Shown one piece after another: positions 8,566 to 19,843 of a stretch of DNA of 34,131 nt. The stretch is from Burkholderiaceae bacterium (GTDB lineage: Bacteria > Pseudomonadota > Gammaproteobacteria > Burkholderiales > Burkholderiaceae_C): NCBI GenBank assembly GCA_014879655.1, contig JACSRS010000083.1, positions 1-34,131 of the forward strand, written 5' to 3'. The notes beneath the pieces were generated by a model. The model ran no database searches. It was not told where the DNA came from and saw only the letters and a program-made list of their open reading frames with translations. Positions within the stretch are counted from its first letter, which is position 1, and each line of letters begins with the position of its first letter. The position numbers and the translations under genes were made by a program.

Positions 8566-10224
8566 GTGACCCATCCCGCCCCCGTTGACTACCGCACCGA
8601 ACCCGGACGCTACCGTCATCTGAAGCTCAGCTATGACGGCGCAGTCGCTACGCTGGCCATCGAGATCGATGAAGACGCCGGCATCCGCCCCGGCTACAAG
8701 CTCAAGCTCAACAGCTACGACCTCGGCGTGGACATCGAACTGCACGACGCGCTGCAGCGCATCCGCTTTGAACACCCCGAGGTGCGCAGCGTCATCGTCA
8801 CCAGCGCCCGTGACCGGGTGTTCTGCTCCGGTGCCAACATCTTCATGCTCGGTGTATCCAGCCACGGCTGGAAAGTCAACTTCTGCAAGTTCACCAACGA
8901 AACGCGCAACGGCATCGAGGATTCCAGCCGCCATTCGGGGCTGAAATTCGTCGCCGCGCTCAACGGCGCCTGCGCCGGCGGGGGCTACGAGCTGGCGCTG
9001 GCCTGCGACGACATCGTGCTGGTGGACGACCGTTCTTCATCGGTCTCGCTGCCCGAAGTGCCGCTGCTGGGCGTGCTGCCCGGCACCGGCGGCCTGACCC
9101 GCGTGACCGACAAGCGCCACGTGCGCCACGACCTGGCCGATATCTTCTGTACCACGGCTGAAGGCGTGCGCGGCCAGAAAGCTGTGGACTGGCGCCTGGT
9201 CGACGCGGTCGCCAAGCCGCAGCAGTTTGCCGCCGTTGTGCGGGAGCGCGCAGAAAAGCTCGCTGCTACCAGTGACCGCCCGGCCGACGCAAAAGGCGTG
9301 GCCCTGACGCCGTTGTCGCGCACGGACAGTGCCAATGGCCTGGCCTACACGCATGTGGCAGTGGTGATCGACCGCGCCCGCCGCAACGCCACTTTCATCG
9401 TCAAGGCGCCCGATGGCGCGCAGCCGGCCGACGTCGCCGCCATTGAGGCAGCGGGTGCTGCCTGGTGGCCGCTGCAGATGGCGCGAGAGCTGGACGACGC
9501 CATCCTGCACATGCGCACCAACGAGCTGGACATCGGCACCTGGATCCTGAAGACCGAAGGCGACGCCGCCGCCGTGCTGGCCTGTGATGCGGCGCTGCTG
9601 GCCAACCAGAGCCACTGGTTCGTGCGCGAAACCATCGGCATGCTGCGCCGCACGCTGGCGCGGCTCGATGTATCGTCTCGCAGCCTGTTTTCGCTGATCG
9701 AACCCGGCTCGTGTTTTGCCGGCACGCTGGCGGAGCTGGCCTTTTGCGCCGACCGCGCCTACATGCTGGTGCTGCCTGACGAACCCGAGCGGCAGCCGGT
9801 GCTGACGCTGGGCGAAATGAACCTCGGCCTTCTGCCCATGGTGAACGACCAGTCGCGTCTGGCGCGCCGTTTCTATGAAGAATCCGGCCCCATGGATGCC
9901 GTTCGTGGCGCGCTCGGACAGCCGCTGGATGGTGACGCCGCGCTGACGCTGGGCCTGGTCACCGCCGCGCCGGACGATATCGACTGGGAGGACGAAATCC
10001 GCATCGCGCTGGAAGAGCGCGCCGCGATGTCGCCCGACGCGCTGACCGGGCTGGAGGCCAATCTGCGCTTTGCCCAGAAGGAAAACATGGCCACCCGCAT
10101 CTTCGGCCGCCTGACCGCCTGGCAGAACTGGATCTTCCAGCGCCCCAATGCGGTGGGCGAGAAGGGCGCGCTCAAGGTTTACGGCACCGGCGAGAAAACC
10201 GCCTTTGACATGAACCGCGTCTGA
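8566..10224 (+). CDS. boxC: BoxC, 2,3-epoxybenzoyl-CoA dihydrolase (ring-opening, formate-releasing)
   Basis: This cytoplasmic crotonase-superfamily enzyme (552 residues, normal for BoxC) opens the epoxidised ring to 3,4-dehydroadipyl-CoA semialdehyde and formate. The N-terminal half carries a crotonase fold: SARDRVFCSGANIFMLG (~85-101), then LNGACAGGGYELALACDDIVLVDD and LPEVPLLGVLPGTGGLTRVTD. A second crotonase-like half follows (~265-520), with ELAFCADRAYMLVLPDEPE. I chose the GTG at 8566, which has AGGAG 5 nt upstream and gives MTHPAPVDYRTEP. An in-frame ATG at 8434 would precede the predicted transcription start and adds non-conserved residues. It is the first gene of boxC-boxB-boxA, 88 bp before boxB. 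Confidence 0.93.
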   Translation: MTHPAPVDYRTEPGRYRHLKLSYDGAVATLAIEIDEDAGIRPGYKLKLNSYDLGVDIELHDALQRIRFEHPEVRSVIVTSARDRVFCSGANIFMLGVSSHGWKVNFCKFTNETRNGIEDSSRHSGLKFVAALNGACAGGGYELALACDDIVLVDDRSSSVSLPEVPLLGVLPGTGGLTRVTDKRHVRHDLADIFCTTAEGVRGQKAVDWRLVDAVAKPQQFAAVVRERAEKLAATSDRPADAKGVALTPLSRTDSANGLAYTHVAVVIDRARRNATFIVKAPDGAQPADVAAIEAAGAAWWPLQMARELDDAILHMRTNELDIGTWILKTEGDAAAVLACDAALLANQSHWFVRETIGMLRRTLARLDVSSRSLFSLIEPGSCFAGTLAELAFCADRAYMLVLPDEPERQPVLTLGEMNLGLLPMVNDQSRLARRFYEESGPMDAVRGALGQPLDGDAALTLGLVTAAPDDIDWEDEIRIALEERAAMSPDALTGLEANLRFAQKENMATRIFGRLTAWQNWIFQRPNAVGEKGALKVYGTGEKTAFDMNRV

Positions 10225-10237
10225 ACACCGCTTCTTG

Positions 10238-10268
10238 TGCCCTGGGTTTCCCGGTGGAGCCCAGGGCA
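10238..10268. promoter_or_regulatory. intercistronic hairpin between boxC and boxB
   Basis: TGCCCTGGG (10238-10246) and CCCAGGGCA (10260-10268) form a perfect 9-bp stem with a 13-nt loop in the 88-bp boxC-boxB gap. No U-run follows, so a terminator is unlikely. An mRNA processing or stabilising role is possible but unproven. Confidence 0.5.
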
Positions 10269-10312
10269 ACCTCAACCGATTCCACCGTTGACTCGCTTTC
10301 GGAGAAGACACC

Positions 10313-11740
10313 ATGACCGCCATGAATTACAGCGACAAGATCCCCAACAACGTCAACCTGTCGGAAGACCGCACGCTGCAGCGCGCGCTGGAGCACTGGC
10401 AGCCCAACTACCTGAAGTGGTGGCAGGACATGGGCCCGGACGGTTCGCAGAACTTCGACGTTTACCTGCGCACCGCCGTCAGCGTGGACCCGCAAGGCTG
10501 GGCCCAGTTTGGCCACGTCAAGATGCCCGATTACCGCTGGGGCATTTTCCTGAATCCGGCCGAGCAGGACCGCAAGATCCACTTTGGCGACCACATGGGC
10601 GAAGCGGCCTGGCAGGATGTTCCCGGTGAACACCGCGCGAACCTGCGCCGCATCATCGTCACGCAGGGCGACACCGAGCCGGCGAGCGTGGAGCAGCAAC
10701 GCCATCTGGGCCTGACCTGCCCCAGCCAGTATGACCTGCGCAATCTGTTCCAGGTCAACGTGGAAGAAGGTCGCCACCTGTGGGCCATGGTCTACCTGCT
10801 GCACAAGCATTTCGGCAAGGACGGCCGCGAGGAAGCCGAGGCGCTGCTGGAGCGCAACAGCGGCGACGCGGACAACCCGCGCATCCTGCAGGCCTTCAAC
10901 GAGAAGACGCCCGACTGGCTCAGCTTTTTCATGTTCACCTATTTCACCGACCGTGATGGCAAGTTCCAGCTGTGCGCGCTGGCCGAGTCGAGTTTTGACC
11001 CGCTGGCCCGCACCACCAAGTTCATGCTGACCGAAGAAGCGCACCACATGTTTGTGGGCGAATCGGGTGTGGGCCGTGTCATCAGCCGCACCTGCGCGGC
11101 GATGAACGAGCTCAAGACAGACGATGTGGGCAAGCTGCGCGCCGCCGGCGTGATCGACCTGCCGACGATCCAGCGCTACATCAATTTCCACTTCAGCGTC
11201 ACGATCGACCTGTTCGGCGCCGACCAGTCGTCCAACGCCGCCACGTTCTACAGTTCGGGCCTGAAGGGGCGCTACGAAGAAGGCAAGCGCACCGATGACC
11301 ATGTGCTCAAGGGTCAGACTTACAAGATCCTCGAAGTGGTCAACGACCAGATGGTCGAGAGAGAAGTGCCGATGCTCAATGCGCTCAACGAGGTGCTGCG
11401 CGACGACTACATCAAGGACAGCGTGGGCGGTGTGGACCGCTGGAACCGCCTGATCGAAAAGGCCGGTATCAGCTTCAAACTGTCGGTGCCGCACAAGGCT
11501 TTCCACCGCAACATCGGTTCGCTGGCCGGCGTCAAGGTGTCGCCGGATGGCCGCGTGGTGCACGACCACGAATGGAACCAGAAGGTCGAGCAGTGGCTGC
11601 CCACCGATGAAGACCGGGCCTATGTCGGTTCGCTGATGGGCCGTGTGGTGGAGCCGGGCAAGTTTGCCAACTGGATCGCGCCACCGGTCATGGGCATCAA
11701 CCGCCAGCCGGTGGATTTTGAGTACGTCCGGTTCAATTGA
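10313..11740 (+). CDS. boxB: BoxB, benzoyl-CoA 2,3-epoxidase oxygenase subunit
   Basis: This soluble class I di-iron oxygenase (475 residues) inserts one oxygen atom into benzoyl-CoA to give the 2,3-epoxide, with electrons from BoxA. Opening residues NLSEDRTLQRALEHWQPNYL are typical of BoxB. The di-iron ligands fit two E-x-x-H motifs: Glu152/His155 in NVEEGRHLW and Glu242/His245 in TEEAHHMFVGESG. The family-typical TYFTDRDGKFQL also lies in the core. A GGAGA ribosome site lies 8 nt before the ATG. It is co-directional with boxC upstream, but a 308-bp gap separates it from boxA, unusually long for two subunits of one enzyme system. Confidence 0.95.
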   Translation: MTAMNYSDKIPNNVNLSEDRTLQRALEHWQPNYLKWWQDMGPDGSQNFDVYLRTAVSVDPQGWAQFGHVKMPDYRWGIFLNPAEQDRKIHFGDHMGEAAWQDVPGEHRANLRRIIVTQGDTEPASVEQQRHLGLTCPSQYDLRNLFQVNVEEGRHLWAMVYLLHKHFGKDGREEAEALLERNSGDADNPRILQAFNEKTPDWLSFFMFTYFTDRDGKFQLCALAESSFDPLARTTKFMLTEEAHHMFVGESGVGRVISRTCAAMNELKTDDVGKLRAAGVIDLPTIQRYINFHFSVTIDLFGADQSSNAATFYSSGLKGRYEEGKRTDDHVLKGQTYKILEVVNDQMVEREVPMLNALNEVLRDDYIKDSVGGVDRWNRLIEKAGISFKLSVPHKAFHRNIGSLAGVKVSPDGRVVHDHEWNQKVEQWLPTDEDRAYVGSLMGRVVEPGKFANWIAPPVMGINRQPVDFEYVRFN

Positions 11741-11771
11741 AGCTGCTTCTGGCCGTATGTGGGCGGAACCC

Positions 11772-11876
11772 GTTGCGGGGCGTGGGTACGTACCGCCGCT
11801 CATGTCCCCCGACCGAATGCGGAAGCCCTCGATCTCCTCCTTGACTTCGCGCTGGTACGCACCCACACCCCGCAAC
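11772..11876. repeat. long imperfect inverted repeat in the boxB-boxA gap
   Basis: The 308-bp stretch 11741-12048 between boxB and boxA has no convincing gene. It contains 23-nt arms at 11772-11794 (GTTGCGGGGCGTGGG...) and 11854-11876 that pair at 21 of 23 positions across a 59-nt loop. A second exact 10-bp pair, CCTCCTTGAC (11836-11845) with GTCAAGGAGG (11951-11960), is interleaved with it. This may be the remnant of a small mobile or REP-like element, or a structured RNA. I see no transposase remnant. Confidence 0.6.
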
Positions 11877-12048
11877 TGCGTCGGGGTTTTCCTGCCGGAC
11901 CATCAAAACGCGGTGCAAGAACGGGCGGGTGGGGTGTGCGGCGCATTGAGGTCAAGGAGGCGGCCAAAGCCCGGGGGATACGAATGCAGCCGTGCACCCC
12001 AGCCGCCTGATCCGGCAGTAAAGTAGTCGCCAAGAATAGGGAAATCTC

Positions 12049-13329
12049 ATGACCGAAGCCGTCATCAAGCAACACCTGATCGACCCCGAGATCTGCATTC
12101 GCTGCAACACCTGCGAGTCGATCTGCCCGGTCGGCGCGATCACACATGACAGCCGCAACTACGTGGTCAAAGCCGACGTCTGCAACCTGTGCATGGACTG
12201 CATCTCGCCATGCCCCACTGGCTCCATCGACAACTGGCGCCGGGTGCTCAGAAGCAAGGCCTACGCCATCGAGGAACAGTTGCTGTGGGACGAATTGCCG
12301 GCAGAACTGAGTGACGATGAACTGGGTGCGGCCGAAGGCGAGGGCGCCGATACAGACGCAGGCGACCAGCGGACCGCCGTTGTGCCTTCAAAGGACGCGG
12401 CCGCAACCGATCTGACCGGCGAGGCCCCCTTCAACGCCGCCGCTTGGGGCGCCACGCTGCCGCCCTGGTCGGCCGCCCATGCCTACACCAACCTGTACGG
12501 CCCCAAGGCGCCGACCACCGCCACCGTGGTGGGCAACTTCCAGGTCAATGAGGCCGGTACCACCAACGAAACGCACCACATCGTGCTGGATCTGGGCGCC
12601 ATGCCTTTCCCGGTGCTCGAAGGCCAGTCGATCGGCATCATCCCGCCCGGCACCGATGCCAGTGGCCGCCTCCACCACGCACGCCAGTACAGCATTGCCA
12701 GCCCGCGCAACGGCGAGCGGCCGGGCTACAACAACCTGTCGCTCACGGTGAAACGCGTCACCGAAGACCACCAGGGCCGGCCGGTCGAGGGCCTGTGCTC
12801 CAGCTACCTGTGCGCGTTGAAGGTGGGCGACAAGGTGCAGGTGGTGGGCCCGTTTGGCACGAGCTTCCTGATGCCCAACCACCCGCGATCGAACATCGTG
12901 ATGATCTGCACCGGCACCGGCAGCGCACCGATGCGCGCGATGACCGAATGGCGACGGCGCCTGCGTGCCACCGGCAAGTTCGAAGGTGGCAAGCTCATGC
13001 TGTTCTTCGGCGCACGCACCCAGGAGGAGCTGCCATATTTCGGCCCGCTGCAAAAGCTTCCTCACGATTTCATCGACATCAATTTCGCCTTTTCGCGCAC
13101 GCCCGGCCAGCCGCGCCGCTATGTTCAGGATGTGCTGCGTGAACGCGCTGCCGATCTGGCCGTGCTGCTGCGCGACAGCAACACCTGCATCTACGTCTGC
13201 GGCCTCAAGAGCATGGAGGAGGGCGTCGTGATGGCGCTGCGCGACGTGGCCACTCAGGCTGGCCTGAACTGGACCACGCTGGGCGAGGCACTGCGCCGCG
13301 AAGGCCGGCTGCACCTGGAAACGTATTGA
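12049..13329 (+). CDS. boxA: BoxA, benzoyl-CoA 2,3-epoxidase reductase subunit
   Basis: This is the NADPH-dependent flavo-iron-sulfur reductase (426 residues) that passes electrons to BoxB. Two bacterial-ferredoxin [4Fe-4S] motifs lie at the N-terminus: Cys16, 19, 22, 26 ([14 protein letters not shown]) and Cys45, 48, 51, 55 ([14 protein letters not shown]). A variable acidic/alanine-rich linker (~80-130) follows, then a ferredoxin-NADP reductase unit with the FAD motif [12 protein letters not shown] (~210), the NADP motif [12 protein letters not shown] (~285-296) and a C-terminal [12 protein letters not shown]. An AGGG ribosome site precedes the ATG. It is third in boxC-boxB-boxA and 64 bp upstream of the formate dehydrogenase genes on the same strand. 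Confidence 0.94.
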   Translation: MTEAVIKQHLIDPEICIRCNTCESICPVGAITHDSRNYVVKADVCNLCMDCISPCPTGSIDNWRRVLRSKAYAIEEQLLWDELPAELSDDELGAAEGEGADTDAGDQRTAVVPSKDAAATDLTGEAPFNAAAWGATLPPWSAAHAYTNLYGPKAPTTATVVGNFQVNEAGTTNETHHIVLDLGAMPFPVLEGQSIGIIPPGTDASGRLHHARQYSIASPRNGERPGYNNLSLTVKRVTEDHQGRPVEGLCSSYLCALKVGDKVQVVGPFGTSFLMPNHPRSNIVMICTGTGSAPMRAMTEWRRRLRATGKFEGGKLMLFFGARTQEELPYFGPLQKLPHDFIDINFAFSRTPGQPRRYVQDVLRERAADLAVLLRDSNTCIYVCGLKSMEEGVVMALRDVATQAGLNWTTLGEALRREGRLHLETY

Positions 13330-13393
13330 AACCACCCGGCCGACCGCGTGCCGGCGGTTTGCACCCTGCGCGCCATCCGCTAGGCTACGGCTC

Positions 13394-15216
<1,823 letters not shown>

Positions 15217-15220
<4 letters not shown>

Positions 15221-18078
15221 GCGCCGTCCAGCCGATTGATGCCGGCATCAGCTTCGAGCTCGACAGCGAGCAAATCACCGCCCACCCTGGCGAAACCATC
15301 TGGTCCGCCGCGCGCCGCCACGGCGTGCACATTCCGCACCTGTGCCATACCGACGGCCTGCGGCCCGACGGCAACTGTCGCGCCTGCGTGGTCGAGATCG
15401 AAGGTGAGCGCACGCTCGCGCCCAGCTGCTGCCGCACGCCCGTGCCGGGCCAGAAGGTGCGCGCCCAAAGCCCGCGTGCGCGCAAGAGCCAGGAGATGGT
15501 GCTTGAGCTGCTCCTGGCCGACATGCCCGAGCAGGGCTTCAAGTGGAACGACGCGGTCGGCCCGCCGGCAAGCGCCGCGTCAGCCACGCAAGACGCTGGC
15601 CCCCACGGCGAACTCAGCGCCTGGGCCGCGCGTCTGGGCGTCACGCCACGCCCGGCACTTGCTGCCTTGCGCCGGGAATCCGTATCGCCAGACTTCTCAC
15701 ACCCGGCCATGGCGGTGAACCTGGACGCCTGCATCCAGTGCAACCGCTGCCAGCGCGCCTGCCGAGAAGAGCAGGTGAACGACGTCATCGGCATGGCCTT
15801 CCGCGGCGAACACACGCAGGTGGTCTTTGACCTGGCCGACCCGATGGGCGCGAGCACCTGCGTGGCCTGCGGTGAATGTGTGCAGGCCTGCCCCACCGGC
15901 GCGCTGATGCCAAAAACGCTGATCGGCTCGCAGAGGGTGGACCGCGAGGTGAATTCTGTCTGTCCCTTCTGCGGCGTCGGCTGCTTGGTCACTTACAAGG
16001 TGCGCGATGAAAAAATCGTCGCGGTCGACGGCCGCACTGGCCCGGCCAATGAAGGGCGGTTGTGCGTCAAGGGCCGTTTCGGTTTTGACTACGCCCATCA
16101 CCCCGAGCGCCTGACGCGCCCGCTGATCCGCAAACCCGGCGTGCCCAAAGAACCGCAACAGTTGCAGCGCAAGCTGGACTGGCGCGAAGTGTTCCGTGAA
16201 GCCAGCTGGGAAGAAGCGCTGGACCTGGCCGCCGGCAAACTGGTTGCGCTGCGCGACACCCACGGCAAGAAGGCGCTGGCGGGTTTTGGATCGGCCAAAG
16301 GCAGCAACGAAGAGGCCTACCTGTTCCAGAAACTGGTGCGCACGGGCTTTGGCAGCAACAACGTCGATCACTGCACACGGCTGTGCCATGCGTCCAGCGT
16401 GGCAGCGCTCCTGGAAGGCGTGGGCTCGGGCGCGGTGAGCAACCCGGTGCGGGACGTGGCGCACGCCGACTTCATCCTGGTCATCGGTGCCAACCCCACC
16501 AACAACCACCCGGTGGCCGCCACCTGGATCAAGAACGCGGCGCAGCGCGGCGCCCGTGTGGTGCTGGCCGACCCGCGTCGCACCGATCTGGCGCGCCACA
16601 CCTGGCGTACGCTGCAGTTCCGCGCGGACACCGACGTGGCCCTGCTCAACGCGATGCTGCACGTGATCGTCACCGAGGGGCTGACCAACGAGGCTTTCAT
16701 CCGCGAGCGGGTGGGCGACTTTGATGCGCTCCGGGTCAACGTGCAGGGCTACAGCCCCGAAGCCATGGCGCCCATCTGCGGCATACCGGCGGGCACCATC
16801 CGCGAAGTGGCGCGCGCCTACGCCACGGCAAACGCGTCGATGATCCTGTGGGGCATGGGCGTGAGCCAGCATGTGCACGGCACCGACAACGTGCGTTGCC
16901 TGATCGCGCTGGCCAGCATCACCGGCCAGATCGGCCGCCCTGGCACCGGCCTGCACCCCCTGCGCGGGCAGAACAATGTGCAGGGCGCCAGCGACGCCGG
17001 ACTGATCCCCATGATGTACCCCAACTACCAGCGCGTGGCTGATGCCAATGTGCGAAGCTGGTTTGAAGGCTTTTGGGGCGCCACACTAGACAACCAGCCC
17101 GGCTACACCGTGGTCGAGATCATGAACAAGGCGCTGGCGCCAGACACTGACCCGCACAAGGTGCGCGGGATGTACGTGTTGGGTGAGAACCCCGCCATGA
17201 GCGACCCCGACCTCAACCACGCCCGCCACGCGCTGGCCAGCCTTGAGCACCTCGTGGTGCAAGACATCTTCCTGACTGAGACCGCCTGGCTGGCCGACGT
17301 GGTGCTGCCCGCCAGCGCCTGGCCCGAAAAAGCCGGCACCGTCAGCAACACCGACCGCATGGTGCAGATGGGCCGCCCCGCGCTGCAGCCGCCGGGCGAA
17401 GCGCGCGCTGATCTGTGGATCATCCAGCAGCTGGCTGAACGCTTTGGCCTGGGCTGGAGCTATGAAAAGCAGAGTGAAGAAGCTCAGAAGGGCGATGGCT
17501 ACCACGGCGTGGAGCATGTTTTTGAAGAAATGCGCCAGGCCATGCAGGGTTCAATAGCCGGCATTACCTGGGAGCGGCTGGCACGTGAAGACAGCGTGAC
17601 CTACCCCTGCCTGAGCGAGGACGAACCCGGCCAGCCCATCGTCTTCCACGACCGCTTCCCCACAGCGAGCGGGCGCGTCAAACTGGTGCCGGCCGATATC
17701 ATCCCCGCCGACGAGCGTCCCGACGCCGACTACCCCATGGTTCTCATCACCGGCCGCCAGCTGGAACACTGGCACACCGGCAGCATGACCCGTCGCAGCG
17801 GCGTGCTCGATGCTCTGGAGCCCGCCGCCACGGCCTGCCTGCACGGCGATGATCTGGCCGGACTGGGCCTGCAGCCGGGTGATGTGGTTGAAGTGGCCTC
17901 ACGCCGCGGCGCGATCCGGCTGCACGCCCGGCGTGACGACGGCATGCCCCCTGGTACCGTCTACATCCCCTTCGCCTACATCGAAGCCGCCGCCAACCTG
18001 CTCACCAACGCCGCGCTCGACCCGGTCGGGAAGATTCCGGAGGTGAAGTATTGCGCGGTTAGGGTGGGTAGGGGGTAG
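15217..18078 (+). CDS. fdsA: NAD-dependent formate dehydrogenase, molybdopterin catalytic subunit FdsA
   Basis: This cytoplasmic molybdenum enzyme (953 residues) oxidises formate to CO2 and passes electrons to the FdsG-FdsB protein. The N-terminus is a [2Fe-2S] domain (HIPHLCHTDGL, NCRACVVEI, SCCRTP; first Cys at 43). Next come two [4Fe-4S] motifs (CIQCNRCQRACREE and CVACGECVQACPTG) and the molybdopterin domain with its own cluster (CPFCGVGCLV ... GRLCVKGRFGFDY). The Mo ligand is Cys390 in HCTRLCHASSV, so this is the Cys rather than selenocysteine type. The dinucleotide-binding domain is at the C-terminus (ITGRQLEHWHTGSMTRRSG). The ATG overlaps the preceding stop and has GGAGG upstream. The usual partners fdsC (sulfuration/chaperone) and fdsD do not follow it. 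Related nuoG-like or hydrogenase-linked subunits are less likely given HCTRLCHASS. Confidence 0.93.
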
Positions 18079-18106
18079 GGCGCGGGAATTGCGGCTGGAA
18101 GGCGGG

Positions 18107-18118
18107 TGCAGGCCTGCA
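18107..18118. repeat. 12-bp palindrome in the fdsA-hydrolase gap
   Basis: TGCAGGCCTGCA is a perfect palindrome in the 73-bp convergent gap after fdsA. It includes two TGCA cores like those at the box promoters, but it sits downstream of the operon and has no U-run, so both an operator and a terminator role are doubtful. Confidence 0.3.
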
Positions 18119-18151
18119 GCAGCCGTCCCGTCAGATCGAGGAGGGTGGTGA

Positions 18152-18928
18152 TCACCGCGCTGCGGCTTCAGGCTGTATGAAGCGGGCGACTTCGGCCTGG
18201 ACGCGGGGATCTGCGGCGAGTGAGAAGTGATCTGCGCCAGGCACCTCAATGTAGCTTCCTTGTCCCAGTGCCTCCGCGAGCTTCGGGGCCTGGCCGAGAA
18301 CCCGATCAGCCTGACCACTCATGACAAGTGTTGGAATTTTGATCGCCGAGGCATCGGTCGTGGTGAGGGGCGCATAACTTGCCTGAGCAAGTGCTCTCAA
18401 GGCCTGCCTGTCGCCACCGGTCGCAGCAACAAAGTTCCAGTACGTTGCCAGGTGCTTCGGAAGGTCCTTCGGATACGCGGTTCTGTCAAGCACTTCCAGC
18501 AGAGAGGGAAGAATGTTGGCGAACGTGTGGGGGAGTTGCCCGATCAGTCCATCTCCGGTGGCGATCAGGGCGGCTCTGTCAAATCGCTCAGGTGCATGTT
18601 GCAGCAAGTGCAGGGCGACCGCGGTTCCGATGGAGTAAGCCACCAGTGACGCCCGTGTCAGTGAAAGGTGGTCAAGGACAGCAACGACATCGCTGGCCAG
18701 ATTCGAGGTTCCGTACGACGCAATGTCGTGCGGCTTGCCGCTATTGCCATGTCCGCGCAGATCAAGGCCGATCACCTGCAGACCTATGCTGTTGAGGGTT
18801 TCGATCCAGCCGAAATCTGCATAGTTGTGCTGGAAGCTCACGGTGCCCCCGTGGATGAGGACAACCGGGTGTCCGCTCCCGTGTAATTCATAGTGAATGC
18901 GGATACCGAGGTTATCAACTGTGGGCAC
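18152..18928 (-). CDS. alpha/beta hydrolase
   Basis: This is a 258-residue soluble alpha/beta-hydrolase-fold protein. The oxyanion-hole strand VVLIHGGTVS lies at ~22-31 and GLDLRGHGNSGKP at ~54-66. The nucleophile is probably the Ser in LVAYSIGTAVALHLL (~97). The catalytic Asp is likely in MSGQADRVLG (~205) and the His in PGADHFSLA (~231). The first glycine of the usual GxSxG elbow is Ala here, as in some family members. The GTG start has AGGAG 7 nt upstream. It is convergent with fdsA and has the same orientation as the P-loop protein upstream. The substrate is unknown; candidates include esters, enol-lactones or C-C bonds. Its base composition looks less GC-rich by eye than fdsA. Confidence 0.85.
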   Translation of the reverse strand: MPTVDNLGIRIHYELHGSGHPVVLIHGGTVSFQHNYADFGWIETLNSIGLQVIGLDLRGHGNSGKPHDIASYGTSNLASDVVAVLDHLSLTRASLVAYSIGTAVALHLLQHAPERFDRAALIATGDGLIGQLPHTFANILPSLLEVLDRTAYPKDLPKHLATYWNFVAATGGDRQALRALAQASYAPLTTTDASAIKIPTLVMSGQADRVLGQAPKLAEALGQGSYIEVPGADHFSLAADPRVQAEVARFIQPEAAAR

Positions 18929-19194
18929 GAAGAACTCCTGGGTGATGAGGGCGGCCGCAGGATCCTGTGGCGCCCAGCTTTTGTGTAAACAGCATTGCGC
19001 AGGATACCCTTAACAGATGTGCTGATTCACAAGCGGGGTTCGTACAGCGTCGTCTGCAAACATGGGTGCAGTTCAGGCGCTTGTCCGTTCAGCCCGACTT
19101 CAGAGGGATGCGTGCAAGCCCTGCGGACCGTCAACATGACATGGCATGTTCAGCCGGCTGAACATTCTGCGGTGCCAGCGAATCGGGGCTGTCG
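18929..19194. other. 266-bp gap without a recognisable gene
   Basis: No gene is convincing between the hydrolase and the P-loop protein. The only clear structure is a palindrome close to the P-loop gene stop, listed separately. The hydrolase therefore may have its own promoter, but no good -35/-10 pair was identified. Confidence 0.5.
19146..19165. repeat. perfect 20-bp palindrome
   Basis: ATGTTCAGCCGGCTGAACAT is perfectly self-complementary, with no loop. It lies about 30 bp downstream of the P-loop gene stop and about 220 bp upstream of the hydrolase start. There is no T-run on either side, so it is not a classical terminator; a dimeric regulator site is possible. Confidence 0.6.
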
Positions 19195-19737
19195 TCAGCC
19201 GACGTTTGAACGGAGCAGGCCCCCGCCTGATCGCAGGGTCAGGCAGCGCTCGGCGACGCAGGCTACGAGATGGCTCAGTTCCTGTTCGCCCTCGAAACGG
19301 ATGACCGGGCATGAGCGCCTCGCTAGCCACGCATTGTGTCTTGCGAAGCTCCTGCTACTGGTCCCGACGTCATAAGCTGCGGCCCAATTCAAAAAGCCGT
19401 GATCGATTCGGCCGTAAAGGTTCATACCCCGTTGCCGGAGCCGGGCCAGTCGAACATGCACCTCAAGGTAGAGGAAGACGATCAAGTCGAAAGAGCTTTC
19501 GATTTCCGGGTCCCAACCGACGATCGAACCCGACAGAACGGCGTCTTTCTGGGCTCCGAGCTGAGCGTGAAGCAGGCGGCGGCGCTCCGATGGATCTCGA
19601 GGTGTCGCGAACGGCGGCTCGGATGGAAGCCAGAAGAAGTCATCCGAGTCGAGGTGGCGAGCTCCGATCTCATTCGCCAAAGCGCGGCCCAGCGTCGTTG
19701 ACCCCGCTCCCGCTGCGCCTGTGATCATCACTCGCAT
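19195..19737 (-). CDS. small P-loop NTPase (adenylate-kinase-like)
   Basis: This 180-residue protein has the fold pattern of small nucleotide/sugar kinases. The start MRVMITGAAGAGSTTLGRAL carries a P-loop (GAAGAGSTTLG) in which the usual Walker A Lys is Ser; relatives with GASGSGTTTLG lack that Lys too, so this is probably a family trait rather than damage. It continues HLDSDDFFWLPSEPPF (~31-46), DPSERRRLL and VLSGSIVGWD (~75), and a lid-like basic stretch RLARLRQRGMNLYGR (~105). I start it at the ATG at 19737, since the 138 codons upstream overlap the ATP-grasp gene and look unrelated. It follows that gene by 106 bp on the same strand. The substrate is unknown. Confidence 0.8.
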   Translation of the reverse strand: MRVMITGAAGAGSTTLGRALANEIGARHLDSDDFFWLPSEPPFATPRDPSERRRLLHAQLGAQKDAVLSGSIVGWDPEIESSFDLIVFLYLEVHVRLARLRQRGMNLYGRIDHGFLNWAAAYDVGTSSRSFARHNAWLARRSCPVIRFEGEQELSHLVACVAERCLTLRSGGGLLRSNVG

Positions 19738-19843
19738 ATGCTGACCTGCCTGAGATTTGAGCACGCCCTGCGTCGCGCCACTTGTTTGCGCGCTCGTACC
19801 GTCGGTCGGTATGGGCGCGGGAAAGACCAGAGCATCGCTGGAT

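Noticed and set aside
10172-11875. 567-codon minus-strand open frame opposite boxB
   Set aside because: boxB is certain on the plus strand. The antisense product has shadow-like composition (His/Val/Gln/Arg-rich) and no domain.
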